A program made the translations under genes and the position numbers. Positions 6,919 through 16,018 of a stretch of DNA of 64,000 nucleotides are shown here, in pieces. The DNA comes from VXMO01 sp965219405 (GTDB lineage Bacteria; Chloroflexota; Dehalococcoidia; UBA6926): contig OZ244736.1 of the NCBI GenBank assembly GCA_965219405.1, positions 1,736,001 to 1,800,000 on the forward strand, in the 5' to 3' direction. The number at the start of each line of letters is the position of its first letter. Position 1 is the stretch's first letter. Below the pieces are notes generated by a model. The model did not search any database. It was not told the origin of the DNA and saw only the letters and a list, made by a program, of their open reading frames with translations.

Positions 6919-8649
6919 GTGGCAGCCACACGAGACTTTGTGATCCGCTTCGCGGGCGAAGGCGGACAGGGCATGGTGACAGCATCCGAGGCCCTCGCCG
7001 CAGCAGCCGCGCAAGTTGGATATCACGTGATGACGTTCGTGACATTCCCGTCCCAGATCATGGGCGGGCCAACGTGGAGCCAGTGTCGCGTCTCCGTGAC
7101 ACCGGCGCTCAGCAACGGCGACACGCTTGACGTGCTCGTCGCTTTCAACGAGGAAGCCTACGAGGTTCACAAGGGCGAGTTGCGGGATGGCGGCATCCTC
7201 GTCTACGACTCCGCAGTGTTCGAGGTTCCTGATGAGGACCGCAGCAATATGAACGTCGTGGCCCTCCCCTATGAGGAGCTTGGGAAGTCGACGGGCAACC
7301 CCCGCGCGGCCAACATGGTCATCCTCGGCGCAGTGGCACAGTTCGTTGAGTGGCCCGAACAGTATCTGGAGGACTTCAACGTTCAGCGATTCACGAGAGG
7401 CCGACCTAACGACGCCGAAATTGTCGCGGCCAACAGCATGGGCCTTGGTCTCGGACGCAACGCGGCAAGTGAAAGTGGATTCTCGCTCGGCGAGTTGGCC
7501 ACTCCCGATCCGCCCGACTACGAGCAGATCATCATCAAGGGCAATGAGAGCTTTGGGCTTGGCGCGCTCGCCGCGGGCGTCAACTTCTTCGTTGGATACC
7601 CGATTTCTCCCGCAACATCCATCCTGGTGTTCATGGAGCAAAACCTGCGCGGCGAGGGAACTTTCGTCTACCAGGCAAGCTCCGAGATCGAGTCGATCAG
7701 CACCATCGTCGGCGCAGGATTCGTTGGTAAGAAGGCCATGACATCTACCGCAGGGCCGGGTTTCTCACTCATGAGTGAGGGGCTCGGCATGGCATGGATG
7801 ATGGAGATTCCGTGTGTCATCGTCGACGTTCAGCGCGGCGGCCCCGCCACCGGACTTCCAACCAAGTCGGAACAGTCCGACCTGTACATGGCGATGCATC
7901 CGGCACACGGCGACTCGCAGCTGCCGGTTATTGCGCCCGGCACCATCGAAGAGTGCTTCTACGCAGCCATGCACGCCCTCAATTGGGCGGAGCGCTACCA
8001 GGGCCCTGTCATCGTTCTTTCGGACCACATGCTCTCTGAGCGCGTGCAGAACATCCGCAAGCCGGATCCGGCCCTCGTCGAGGTGGAGGCGCGGCAGATT
8101 TACACTGGCACGAACGGGTACAAGCGCTACGAGGGAGATACCGTTACACCCATGCCGCTGCCCGGCGGCCCTGGCGCATACGTCGCCAACGCGAGCGAGC
8201 ACGATGACATCGGCGATACCACCCACCTCCCGGAGCGCCACGTCCATATGACGGACCGCCGGTTCAGTAAGTTGAAGCTCCTTGAGGACACGCCGTACGA
8301 GGCGCGCAACACGGAAAATGATGTCGCTATCCTGCCGTGGGGTGGCCAAAAGGGCCCGGCCCATGAGGCGTACGAGCGGATGATGGAGAACGGCGTGCCA
8401 GTGGGCTGGTACTACACCATGTTCATCTCCCCGCTCAATCCCAAGCTGCTGGATGAGTTGCGCTCCAAGAAGCTCGTGCTGGTTCCGGAGCTCAACTACC
8501 TTGGACAGTTGTCCTCCATCCTGCGCCAGCACGGCGTCAACGCGAAGTCACTTACCCAGTACACGGGTTTGCCATTCAAGGTGGCGGACCTGGTTGAGAG
8601 AATCACCGCCGAGGTTGAGGCCGAGGTGGGCAGTAAGGTCGGATTCTAG
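6919..8649 (+). CDS. korA: 2-oxoacid:ferredoxin oxidoreductase, fused gamma-alpha subunit (KorA type)
   Basis: With KorB, oxidatively decarboxylates a 2-oxoacid (probably 2-oxoglutarate) to the acyl-CoA and reduces ferredoxin. 576 residues: an N-terminal gamma domain (about 1-190, starting FAGEGGQGMVTASE) fused to the alpha domain (from about 205, with NFFVGYPISPATSI and the thiamine-domain segment AGPGFSLMSEG). A C-terminal transketolase-type domain ends near residue 560. No ferredoxin domain is present, so the electron acceptor is a separate protein. The GTG start follows AAGGGGGA by six bases. First gene of the operon korA-korB-midA-ridA. Confidence 0.92.
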   Translation: MAATRDFVIRFAGEGGQGMVTASEALAAAAAQVGYHVMTFVTFPSQIMGGPTWSQCRVSVTPALSNGDTLDVLVAFNEEAYEVHKGELRDGGILVYDSAVFEVPDEDRSNMNVVALPYEELGKSTGNPRAANMVILGAVAQFVEWPEQYLEDFNVQRFTRGRPNDAEIVAANSMGLGLGRNAASESGFSLGELATPDPPDYEQIIIKGNESFGLGALAAGVNFFVGYPISPATSILVFMEQNLRGEGTFVYQASSEIESISTIVGAGFVGKKAMTSTAGPGFSLMSEGLGMAWMMEIPCVIVDVQRGGPATGLPTKSEQSDLYMAMHPAHGDSQLPVIAPGTIEECFYAAMHALNWAERYQGPVIVLSDHMLSERVQNIRKPDPALVEVEARQIYTGTNGYKRYEGDTVTPMPLPGGPGAYVANASEHDDIGDTTHLPERHVHMTDRRFSKLKLLEDTPYEARNTENDVAILPWGGQKGPAHEAYERMMENGVPVGWYYTMFISPLNPKLLDELRSKKLVLVPELNYLGQLSSILRQHGVNAKSLTQYTGLPFKVADLVERITAEVEAEVGSKVGF

Positions 8650-8690
8650 CGCCCTGCGCGGACGCAGTCTAAGGAGAGAGGTAGCAGACA

Positions 8691-9560
8691 ATGACGAAGC
8701 GGAATCCCGAGTATGATTTCAAATGGTGCCCCGGCTGCGGCGACTTCGGCGTCAAGCGCGCCATCGAGTTGACGATCGCAGCACGCACAACCGAAATGGA
8801 CATCGCTTTTGAGAACAACGTGATGGTCGCCGGAATCGGTTGCTCGGGCAACCTGGTTCACCTGACAGACGGCCCTCAGCCGTTTGGTTTTCACGGCATC
8901 CACGGCCGCACGCTGCCCGTCGCGTTCGGCATCAAGAGCGGCAACCCGGAGCTTGAGGTCATGATTGTTGCCGGCGACGGTGATTTCCTGAGCATTGGCG
9001 CGGAGCACATCGGCCCCGCCGCGCAGCGAAATCTGAACGTGACGTGCGTGATCATGGACAACGGCGTGTACGGCCTGACGAAGGGACAGAGTTCCCCCAC
9101 CACGCAGTTCGGCGTCGTTACCAGCACCACGCCCGGCGGAAAGATCGAGGGAGAGGTCAAGCCGTTCCAGTACTACCTGTCACTGGGCGCTTCCTTTGTC
9201 GCCTCGGCGTTCTCCAGCAAGCCGCGCGAGATGGCCCAGATGATCCGGCAGGGCATGGACTACCGCGGATTCTCCATCGTCCACGTGCAGTCACCCTGCA
9301 CCACCTATAACGATAACTACGATGTGCTCCGAGGCAACGCCAAGAAGGGCATCGATCCGCTGACCTACGACATCCCGGAGAACCATGACCCGACGGACTA
9401 TCGCGAGGCGCTGAGGGTTGCGCAGGATCCGGGTATTCCGCTCGGCGTCCTGTACGCAGCGGACAACTCCGAGCCTCTCGATGAGCGCTACAGCAGCCTG
9501 AACGCCCGCCTGCGCTCTCGGGACGTGGACCAGATGATCGCGTCGTTCGCAATCCAGTAG
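8691..9560 (+). CDS. korB: 2-oxoacid:ferredoxin oxidoreductase beta subunit (KorB)
   Basis: Thiamine-diphosphate and [4Fe-4S] subunit that completes the KorAB enzyme. 289 residues, normal length. WCPGCGD near the N-terminus gives two cluster cysteines. The thiamine-binding motif runs GDGDFLSIGAEH to CVIMDNGVYGLTKGQ. Substrate specificity (2-oxoglutarate versus pyruvate or branched 2-oxoacids) cannot be fixed from sequence alone, but the two-gene gamma-alpha plus beta architecture is typical of KorAB. It lies 41 bases after korA, with GGAGAGAGG before its ATG. Confidence 0.93.
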   Translation: MTKRNPEYDFKWCPGCGDFGVKRAIELTIAARTTEMDIAFENNVMVAGIGCSGNLVHLTDGPQPFGFHGIHGRTLPVAFGIKSGNPELEVMIVAGDGDFLSIGAEHIGPAAQRNLNVTCVIMDNGVYGLTKGQSSPTTQFGVVTSTTPGGKIEGEVKPFQYYLSLGASFVASAFSSKPREMAQMIRQGMDYRGFSIVHVQSPCTTYNDNYDVLRGNAKKGIDPLTYDIPENHDPTDYREALRVAQDPGIPLGVLYAADNSEPLDERYSSLNARLRSRDVDQMIASFAIQ

Positions 9561-9580
9561 ACGCGGAAACACATACGCCC

Positions 9581-10870
9581 ATGGCCCGGCAGACGCTGGA
9601 GGCCCGGCTTAGAGACGAAATACGGCGAAGGGGTCCCATCCCCTTCGCCGATTTCATGCGCATCGTCCTCTATGACCCGGATGGCGGATACTACAGCAGC
9701 CTCGCTGAGCGCATCGGACCGGGCGGCGATTTCTATACGGCCCCGGCCACCCACCCGGCGTTTGGGGCGTTGCTCGCGTTACAGCTTGAGCGCTGCTGGG
9801 AACTGCTGGGCAGTCCGGAGTCATTCACGATTATCGAAGAGGGCGGCGGCAAGGGGCGTCTCGCCCACGATATTTTCAACTACGTACAACATCTGGCGGT
9901 GGATTTCAGGGCGGCCATCGATTACCGCATTGTTGAATTCGAGCGGAACGGGCAGGTGACGCTTCCACAAGGCCATGACGCGGAGATTGTCATCGACTGG
10001 GGCGGTGACACCCTACCCGACGAGATTGAGGCAGGCGCAATCATCTCCAATGAGTTGTATGATGCCCTGCCTCGCCATCGCGTCATCCAACAGGGACAAA
10101 CGCTGTACGAACTGCTCGTGGGCGCGACGGACGCGGGGTTTATTGAGGCAATCGCAGAGCCGTCGACACCGGTGCTGGTGGAACGTCTGAGGCAGTTGGA
10201 CGTGACGCTGCCTAACGGCAGCAAGGCGGAAATCGACCTTGGCGGCCCGGCGCATCTCACGGAGATCGCCTCACGGCTGCGGCAGGGGTTCGTGTTCACC
10301 ATCGATTACGGCTACCCCGCCGCCACACTGTACGACGGCTCGCGGCGCGAGGGCACACTGCTCTGCTACCACCACCACACGTCCTCCACCAACCCGTACA
10401 TCCGGCTTGGCAGGCAGGACATCACGGCGCACGTGGACTTCACATCTCTGGCATGGGCCGGCGAAGAGGCAGGACTGCGGACGGAGGGCCTGCTCACGCA
10501 GCAGCGTTTTCTCAAAAAGCTCGGATCGCAGGCGTTTATCGATGGGCTGCGTGAGCTTGATCTCCCACCACAGGATGTTCTTGCCAATCGCATGGCGATC
10601 CTTGAACTCACCAAACCGAGTGGATTCGGCGGGTTCGGTGTGCTCATCCACAGCACGGGCACGGAGAATGGGGAGCCGTATGGCGTGGATGACATCGTCA
10701 TCAGCCGCGCGCGGGGCGGTTTGGACAGCCTGCCGCCGGTCCTGCTGACACCCGACCATATGCCGCTGCTCTCCGGACGCTATCCGCAGTACTCTGAACT
10801 GGATGCACTTTGGCCGATGGCCCAAAGACCGGAGACACAAGAAATCAATACGGGAGGCAATCAGCAATGA
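9581..10870 (+). CDS. MidA/NDUFAF7-family SAM-dependent methyltransferase
   Basis: Class I methyltransferase of the DUF185/COG1565 family, 429 residues. Diagnostic segments are PIPFADFMRIVLYDPDGGYY, GGDFYTAPATHPAFGALLA, the SAM-binding EEGGGKGRLAHDIF and the acidic NELYDALPRH. The eukaryotic member NDUFAF7 dimethylates an arginine of the 49-kDa complex I subunit (NuoD homologue) and is needed for complex I assembly. A NuoD gene lies at 31.9-33 kb in this window, which makes the same job plausible here. It follows korB by 20 bases and overlaps ridA by four. Assignment of the family is firm; the target is inference. Confidence 0.85.
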   Translation: MARQTLEARLRDEIRRRGPIPFADFMRIVLYDPDGGYYSSLAERIGPGGDFYTAPATHPAFGALLALQLERCWELLGSPESFTIIEEGGGKGRLAHDIFNYVQHLAVDFRAAIDYRIVEFERNGQVTLPQGHDAEIVIDWGGDTLPDEIEAGAIISNELYDALPRHRVIQQGQTLYELLVGATDAGFIEAIAEPSTPVLVERLRQLDVTLPNGSKAEIDLGGPAHLTEIASRLRQGFVFTIDYGYPAATLYDGSRREGTLLCYHHHTSSTNPYIRLGRQDITAHVDFTSLAWAGEEAGLRTEGLLTQQRFLKKLGSQAFIDGLRELDLPPQDVLANRMAILELTKPSGFGGFGVLIHSTGTENGEPYGVDDIVISRARGGLDSLPPVLLTPDHMPLLSGRYPQYSELDALWPMAQRPETQEINTGGNQQ

Positions 10871-11328
10871 CAGTAGCGGACAGGCTTAAGGAACTCGACA
10901 TCACTCTTCCCGCTCCGGCAACGCCCGGCGGCAACTACACACCCGCGAACCTGGTGGGGCATACGCTTTACATCGCAGGACAGCTGCCGACGGTTGATGG
11001 CGAGTTGGTGGCGACGGGCAAGGTGGGAGCGGACGTGACAATTGAACAAGCCACTGACGCCGCCCGCATCGCCGCCCTGAACGGTCTGTCCGCCGCGGAA
11101 AACGCCCTTGAGGGTGGGCTTGACTCAGTGCTCTCGATAACGCGCATCCAGGTGTTCGTCAACGGCGTGCCGGACTTTGCCCAACAGTCAATCGTGGCGA
11201 ACGGAGCGTCTGATTTCCTCGTCGAAGTGCTTGGGGAGGCGGGTCGTCATGCGCGGAACGCCATCGGTGTTGGCTCCCTGCCTCGCAACGCACCGGTCGA
11301 GGTGGAAATCACGATGAAGGTGCGGTAA
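10867..11328 (+). CDS. RidA-family protein
   Basis: Member of the RidA/YjgF/UK114 superfamily, 153 residues, longer than classical RidA (about 128) and closer to the Atu1953-like subgroup. RidA proteins hydrolyse reactive enamine/imine intermediates or act as related deaminases. Key segments: HTLYIAGQLPTVDG, and GRHARNAIGVGSLP, in which the conserved arginine of RidA is kept, followed by VEVEI. The ATG overlaps the midA stop (ATGA), with GGGAGG upstream, so translation is probably coupled. Its last 20 bases overlap the end of the opposite-strand FAD oxidoreductase gene. Confidence 0.85.
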   Translation: MTVADRLKELDITLPAPATPGGNYTPANLVGHTLYIAGQLPTVDGELVATGKVGADVTIEQATDAARIAALNGLSAAENALEGGLDSVLSITRIQVFVNGVPDFAQQSIVANGASDFLVEVLGEAGRHARNAIGVGSLPRNAPVEVEITMKVR

Positions 11329-12640
11329 GGTCTTCCCCCATCATCAACCGAGCCACGTCCTGGCCCTGGCGGATGCTGTAGTTGGTCCCGCGATCCTCCG
11401 GGTAAATCTGGCTCATGGCTGCAAGCCAGAGGCCGTCGACGGGCGTCTTGTTGGGCGGTATCTTGTCGCTGAAATGCGTGGTCATGATGGGCTGGGCAGC
11501 ACCCTCGCGGTGGACGTACGTGTTCTCCACCCATGACAGGTCAAAATCAGGGTTGACCTTACGCAGGTGGTCGACGTAGCTCTGAATGAGTTCATCATCG
11601 GACAGGCCCCAGCGGGGGTCCTCCGGTGTCACGTAGTCTGCGGTGTAGAGGATGTGCTTGCCGCCGTACACCGAAGGCGGAACGAGATTCGTTTGTTCCA
11701 GCGCTAGCAGGAACGGGATGTCCGCATCCGCGATATTGAGCCAATAGATTGGTGAGAGGCTGCGGTTCATCACCCAGATAACAGCAATCGCTCCCTCGTA
11801 CTCGATGGTGCTGACCTTGTTGAGATAGTCCTCGGGCAAGTCCACCAGACGTGGCAGGAGGAAACTGGGAACGGTTGCGAGGACTGCATCATAGTCGCGT
11901 TTTTCCTCGTTGCCGTCCGAGTCGGCAATCGTCAACCCTGTCACCCGGTTATCCGTGGTTTCGATGCGGGACACGCCGACCCCGGTACGCACTTCGCCGC
12001 CCATCTCCGTGATGCGCTGCTCGAGGGCATCGATGAGCACCTGCCAACTACCCTCGATATAGCCAAGCTGCTCACGGCCGAGCAGGCCCTTTCGAGAGGC
12101 GACGCGCGTGGCGAACTTGCTCCACATCCACGGCATAGCAATCTGTTCGGCATAGCGCCCAAACTTGCCGCGCAGCAGCGGCTCCCAGATCTCCTCATAG
12201 TTTCGCCGTCCCGCCCACTTGCGCATGAACGCAGCGGCGGTTGTGTCCTCCAGGCGTTTCCAGTTCTTGATGCGCTGGATGTAGAGCGTCACGAGTCCCA
12301 TTCGAATACGGTCAAGGAATCCAACCGGGTTGAATTTGAGCAGATCGGTCGCCGTGGCAAAGGGGTAGATGCGCCCGTGGGTGAAATACCCGACTTTCGA
12401 GTCTTCCCATATAAGGCGGTCTTTCAGGCCAAGCTCATCCAGCAGGTCGATTATCGTGACATCGGATAGAAACAGATGGTGATAGAAGCGTTCTAGTTGC
12501 CCGCCGCCCACATCGAACGTCGAGGCCAGACCTCCGAGGAACGGGGCGCGCTCGAACAGTTCGACGGTGTGACCGGCCTTGGCAAACTCATAGCCCGCTG
12601 CAAGACCGCCAACTCCACCGCCAATGATTCCAACCTTCAT
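11309..12640 (-). CDS. NAD(P)/FAD-dependent amine-oxidase-like oxidoreductase
   Basis: Flavoprotein of the amine oxidase / protoporphyrinogen oxidase / desaturase superfamily, 443 residues. The N-terminal dinucleotide motif GIIGGGVGGLAAGYEFA and the acidic ELFERAPFLGGLAST define FAD binding; FYHHLFLSD and the C-terminal GLWLAAMSQIYPEDRG complete the fold. Exact reaction unknown; relatives in glycan and isoprenoid clusters act on sugars or lipids. It is the last gene of the surface-glycan group and its start overlaps the flippase-like gene by four bases. It converges on ridA with a 20-base overlap of the coding ends. Confidence 0.82.
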   Translation of the reverse strand: MKVGIIGGGVGGLAAGYEFAKAGHTVELFERAPFLGGLASTFDVGGGQLERFYHHLFLSDVTIIDLLDELGLKDRLIWEDSKVGYFTHGRIYPFATATDLLKFNPVGFLDRIRMGLVTLYIQRIKNWKRLEDTTAAAFMRKWAGRRNYEEIWEPLLRGKFGRYAEQIAMPWMWSKFATRVASRKGLLGREQLGYIEGSWQVLIDALEQRITEMGGEVRTGVGVSRIETTDNRVTGLTIADSDGNEEKRDYDAVLATVPSFLLPRLVDLPEDYLNKVSTIEYEGAIAVIWVMNRSLSPIYWLNIADADIPFLLALEQTNLVPPSVYGGKHILYTADYVTPEDPRWGLSDDELIQSYVDHLRKVNPDFDLSWVENTYVHREGAAQPIMTTHFSDKIPPNKTPVDGLWLAAMSQIYPEDRGTNYSIRQGQDVARLMMGEDLTAPSS

Positions 12641-13668
12641 TCGGTTCCCCCTGCCTGTTTAGTGTCCGATCCGCCCATGGCAGACGTGGGCCGCAGCACT
12701 TCTCGCAGCGGCACTCCCTCCAGGATGAGCAGGATCGCTCCCGCTATCGTAACGGGAACCCACAGAGTGGCGTGAATGACCACAGCGTAGGCAGTTGCCA
12801 GCCCCGCTCCCACTCCGGCGCGGACGAGCGTCTCTTTCGCAAGGAGTTCAAATGGGCCGATGCCACCGGATGACGAGGGCACGGCAGTGGCGAGGTTGGA
12901 GGCGGCGACGGCAACGCAAAGGACGACGATTGGCGTATCAACGTCCATCGCCACGGCCACGAGGATATAGACGAGCGCCTCGCCCGCCCACACTGCGTTG
13001 GAGACCACGAACCAGAATGGTATTTTGCGGGCGTCCTTGATGGCCGCGAAACCGTGGAGTAAGGACTCCGCGATGGTCATCAAACGTGTGGCGTAACGGT
13101 CTGGGAGCGGCCGCGTGACGGTATGGCCTGCCCACAGTGCCGCGTTCGGAAACAGCACTGCCAAAATGACGACCACGGCAGCGCCGATAAACACCACGGC
13201 GGCCACCTGCGCGGCGAGTGAGAGCAGCGGCGAAAGCGTCCACACAGAGGAGAAGAAAAGCAGGCCGATGCCCAACCACAGGAGGAGCGTCAGCCCGTCA
13301 AGAATGCGCTCCACGGCGATTGTCGCCAAGCCGGCCGTCATGTCCAGTCCGGGGTTGCGGCGTAGCAGATAGGCTCTGACGAACTCACCTAATCGAAGTG
13401 GTAGGACGTTGTTTGCTGCATAGCCGATGGTCGCCACGAAATAGGAACGCCCCAGTGTGACTCCGCCCAGATGTTGCAGGAGGCTCTGCCAGCGCCACGC
13501 GCGCAGTGTGAAGGCAAGAAAGTAGACGATTACTGCGGGAATCAGCCAGAGGTAATTAGCCTCCGCAAACGCATCGAAAAACTCGTCGAAGTCGATGCTC
13601 CAGAAGACGAGGGCGAGAAATGCCACGCTTACCGAGAACGCGAAGAGAGTACGCCTGTTGATGAGCAT
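12637..13668 (-). CDS. Flippase-like lysylphosphatidylglycerol synthase-type membrane protein (UPF0104)
   Basis: Integral membrane protein of the AglD/LPG-synthase transmembrane domain family, 343 residues with about eight hydrophobic segments. Family signatures are LPLRLGEFVRAYLLRR near residue 95 and AVPSSSGGIGPFE near residue 260. Such proteins are linked to lipid-linked sugar or phospholipid translocation; this one lacks the catalytic soluble domain of MprF. It sits 12 bases after the TIGR03663-like gene and overlaps the FAD oxidoreductase by four, supporting a shared role in cell-surface glycosylation. The specific cargo is not evident. Confidence 0.85.
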   Translation of the reverse strand: MLINRRTLFAFSVSVAFLALVFWSIDFDEFFDAFAEANYLWLIPAVIVYFLAFTLRAWRWQSLLQHLGGVTLGRSYFVATIGYAANNVLPLRLGEFVRAYLLRRNPGLDMTAGLATIAVERILDGLTLLLWLGIGLLFFSSVWTLSPLLSLAAQVAAVVFIGAAVVVILAVLFPNAALWAGHTVTRPLPDRYATRLMTIAESLLHGFAAIKDARKIPFWFVVSNAVWAGEALVYILVAVAMDVDTPIVVLCVAVAASNLATAVPSSSGGIGPFELLAKETLVRAGVGAGLATAYAVVIHATLWVPVTIAGAILLILEGVPLREVLRPTSAMGGSDTKQAGGTE

Positions 13669-13680
13669 TGGGGCGCGGAT

Positions 13681-15990
13681 CTAGGCAGGCCCGTAGACCG
13701 GATCAGGCGGCGTGCTCAACTTCGGACTGTAGTCAGAAGGGAAATAGATGAATATATCGGAACTTCCCAGACGCCAGGGCGGCTCCCGCAGCGTCCAGTA
13801 TGTCCAGATGGTCGACCATGCGGAGGGATCGATGACGCCCCGCGCAATGTCAGTCACGCCCAGTCCTTCATAGTAATGATCGCCACGGTAGACGCCTTCC
13901 GGGAACCACCATCTGAGCGGTATTCGGACGCGATTCGCCGATTCCGAACCCCATTCAGTTGTCTGAATGTTGGAGGCGCTGCCCGTGTTGATGGCCATGA
14001 TATTGCCGCGCGGCGGATTGTCATCGGTCACAGCATCCGCTCCGGCGCCGCACAGCGCCTCGCCGCCCATACAACGATACTCAACGTTCGTGTAGTCGCG
14101 CAGATACCAGTGCCACGGCCATGAGTAGCCATGCGCCGTGTCGATGGTGATGGGCAGCAACTCCCCTTCCCCCGTAGTGGCTGCGTAACGGTCGATCTCG
14201 TCAACGGCCTGCTCGAGCGTGGGCGAGGTTTGAGTATAGACAAGCATCTCCACCGGAACATCGCCGTTCTCAAAGCTCGCGCGCATCGAGGAACGCGCCG
14301 TGAGGATCAGGAGCACGGCAAGTCCGCCAACAGCCACTACATGACCCACACGACGCGCGTCAGCCTGTCGGGACAGTTCACGAATGTGGTTGATGGCCTG
14401 CGGCAGGTACTGGCCGAGGCCGCGCCCCGCAATCATGATGATCGGCAGCGTCAGGTGAATAGACAACCACGGCATCTTCTCCCCGGCCATCAGCAGCAGC
14501 ACGAGCACCAGAAGGAACCAGTAGATGAGAAAGACGTCAAAGGTCATGAATGCAGGGCGTCGCCTGAGGATAAAGAACCCCGTCACGAGGGCCGCGATGA
14601 CAGGCAGAAGCTCGTACACAGACAGAACCATGAAGTAGTAGTACCAGGGTTGACTCCCCCGCCCGACGTCCTGCTGCGCCACCCAATACCCCAGCGACTG
14701 CCAAACGCCGCTGCCAAAGCCAATCCCATTTGTGAGCAACGTGGTGAAAAGCACAGCGATGAGGAACCAGAACACGCCTGTAATGATTAGCCAATGCCGC
14801 CTGTGCCAGATGATGCCCAGAGTCGCGCCAACGCCAACCAACGCCAAGAGTGTGAAAACGGCAACGTCCAGTGCCTGGATGCCGAACAGCGTCCCTGCGG
14901 CAGGATTCTGGATTTCGTCCAGGTTTGCCAGGTCGAACCCGATGCCTGGCAAGCCGGAGAGCCTCTCAATGATCCACGTCGTCACACCTGGACCTTGGGA
15001 GATCGGCGCTCCCACCGGGCCGGGAAGATTCGCGACAGCCCCGCCCTCAACGGTCACACCGGAGTCGGGATTCGCCAGGTGGAGTCCGAGAACGTTCTGG
15101 AAGAGGGCAATACCTGCCGCGCCCATCGGCAGCACGAGCGTTGTCAGAATCATGCCAAACACGGCGGCGGGAGGCCATTCACCCAGTGGTGTGCGAATGA
15201 GCCGCCTGGCATCACCGACGTGGGCAAGGAAGAGAAATGTGAGCGGCACCAGCACGAGAAGATACATGATCTCTTTGGTAGCAAAGCCGACCGCCAATGT
15301 TGCCGATGCGATGATTAGGTACCGCAGTCGCCGCGAGTCCATATACGCCCACATCGTCCAGAAGAGGATGAGTGTGATGAGGGCCATGTAGATGTCGTTA
15401 CGAGCGAATCGGCTGAAGTACAGGATGCCCGGCGAAATTGCCAGCAGGGCCGACGCTGAGAGCGCGCCGAGTGTGCCCATCCGGTGGCGGTACAGCAGAT
15501 ACGGCAGGGCTACGACGATTGTTCCAAGCAGGGCGGGCGGGAGGCGGAGCGTCGCATCAGTTGCTCCGAACAGCTCGAACACGAAGCTCGTGGCAATGAA
15601 TTGGACGGTGCCGTGCAAGAGGGGGTTGTGAATGAACCCCCCGCCTTCAGCCATGAACCACGAATAATAGCCGTGCAGGCTTTCGTCATGGTGGACAGCC
15701 CTTGTCCCAAGGTCCCAGAAACGCAGAACGGCGGCCGCGAATACGATGGCCAGAAACGCGATTGACTCCGGCTTGCGCACCCACGCAACTGCTTCATCAA
15801 GTGTCTGTTGCCACGCCATGCGCGACAGCCACACTTGCAGTTGATTCGTCAATGCGGGGGCATCGGCGGGATCGGAGACGGGGACGCCCACCTCGTCACT
15901 CTCCTGGTTGTCATCGATGGCCGAAATGACCTCGCCACCATCCGCTTGTGATCGTTGGCGGTGCTGTTGCCTATGCTGAGATTCGCTCAT
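13681..15990 (-). CDS. TIGR03663-family membrane protein (Agl23-like glycosyltransferase-fold)
   Basis: Polytopic membrane protein of about 769 residues related to the flippase-activity-associated Agl23 family (TIGR03663) of archaea and Chloroflexota, with a GT-C/PMT-like layout. A cytoplasmic Gln/Asp-rich N-terminus (about 90 residues) precedes the first membrane segment. The acidic loop HDESLHGYYSWFMAEGG and NPLLHGTVQF match the catalytic-type first loop of GT-C enzymes. About 12 membrane segments and a soluble C-terminal domain follow. The frame is open to 16152, inside the upstream gene, but the ATG at 15990 (SESQHRQQ) was chosen because it lies 28 bases after the DUF2298 stop. Confidence 0.82.
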   Translation of the reverse strand: MSESQHRQQHRQRSQADGGEVISAIDDNQESDEVGVPVSDPADAPALTNQLQVWLSRMAWQQTLDEAVAWVRKPESIAFLAIVFAAAVLRFWDLGTRAVHHDESLHGYYSWFMAEGGGFIHNPLLHGTVQFIATSFVFELFGATDATLRLPPALLGTIVVALPYLLYRHRMGTLGALSASALLAISPGILYFSRFARNDIYMALITLILFWTMWAYMDSRRLRYLIIASATLAVGFATKEIMYLLVLVPLTFLFLAHVGDARRLIRTPLGEWPPAAVFGMILTTLVLPMGAAGIALFQNVLGLHLANPDSGVTVEGGAVANLPGPVGAPISQGPGVTTWIIERLSGLPGIGFDLANLDEIQNPAAGTLFGIQALDVAVFTLLALVGVGATLGIIWHRRHWLIITGVFWFLIAVLFTTLLTNGIGFGSGVWQSLGYWVAQQDVGRGSQPWYYYFMVLSVYELLPVIAALVTGFFILRRRPAFMTFDVFLIYWFLLVLVLLLMAGEKMPWLSIHLTLPIIMIAGRGLGQYLPQAINHIRELSRQADARRVGHVVAVGGLAVLLILTARSSMRASFENGDVPVEMLVYTQTSPTLEQAVDEIDRYAATTGEGELLPITIDTAHGYSWPWHWYLRDYTNVEYRCMGGEALCGAGADAVTDDNPPRGNIMAINTGSASNIQTTEWGSESANRVRIPLRWWFPEGVYRGDHYYEGLGVTDIARGVIDPSAWSTIWTYWTLREPPWRLGSSDIFIYFPSDYSPKLSTPPDPVYGPA

Positions 15991-16018
15991 GGTTACATCA
16001 ACTATACCTAGACGACTG

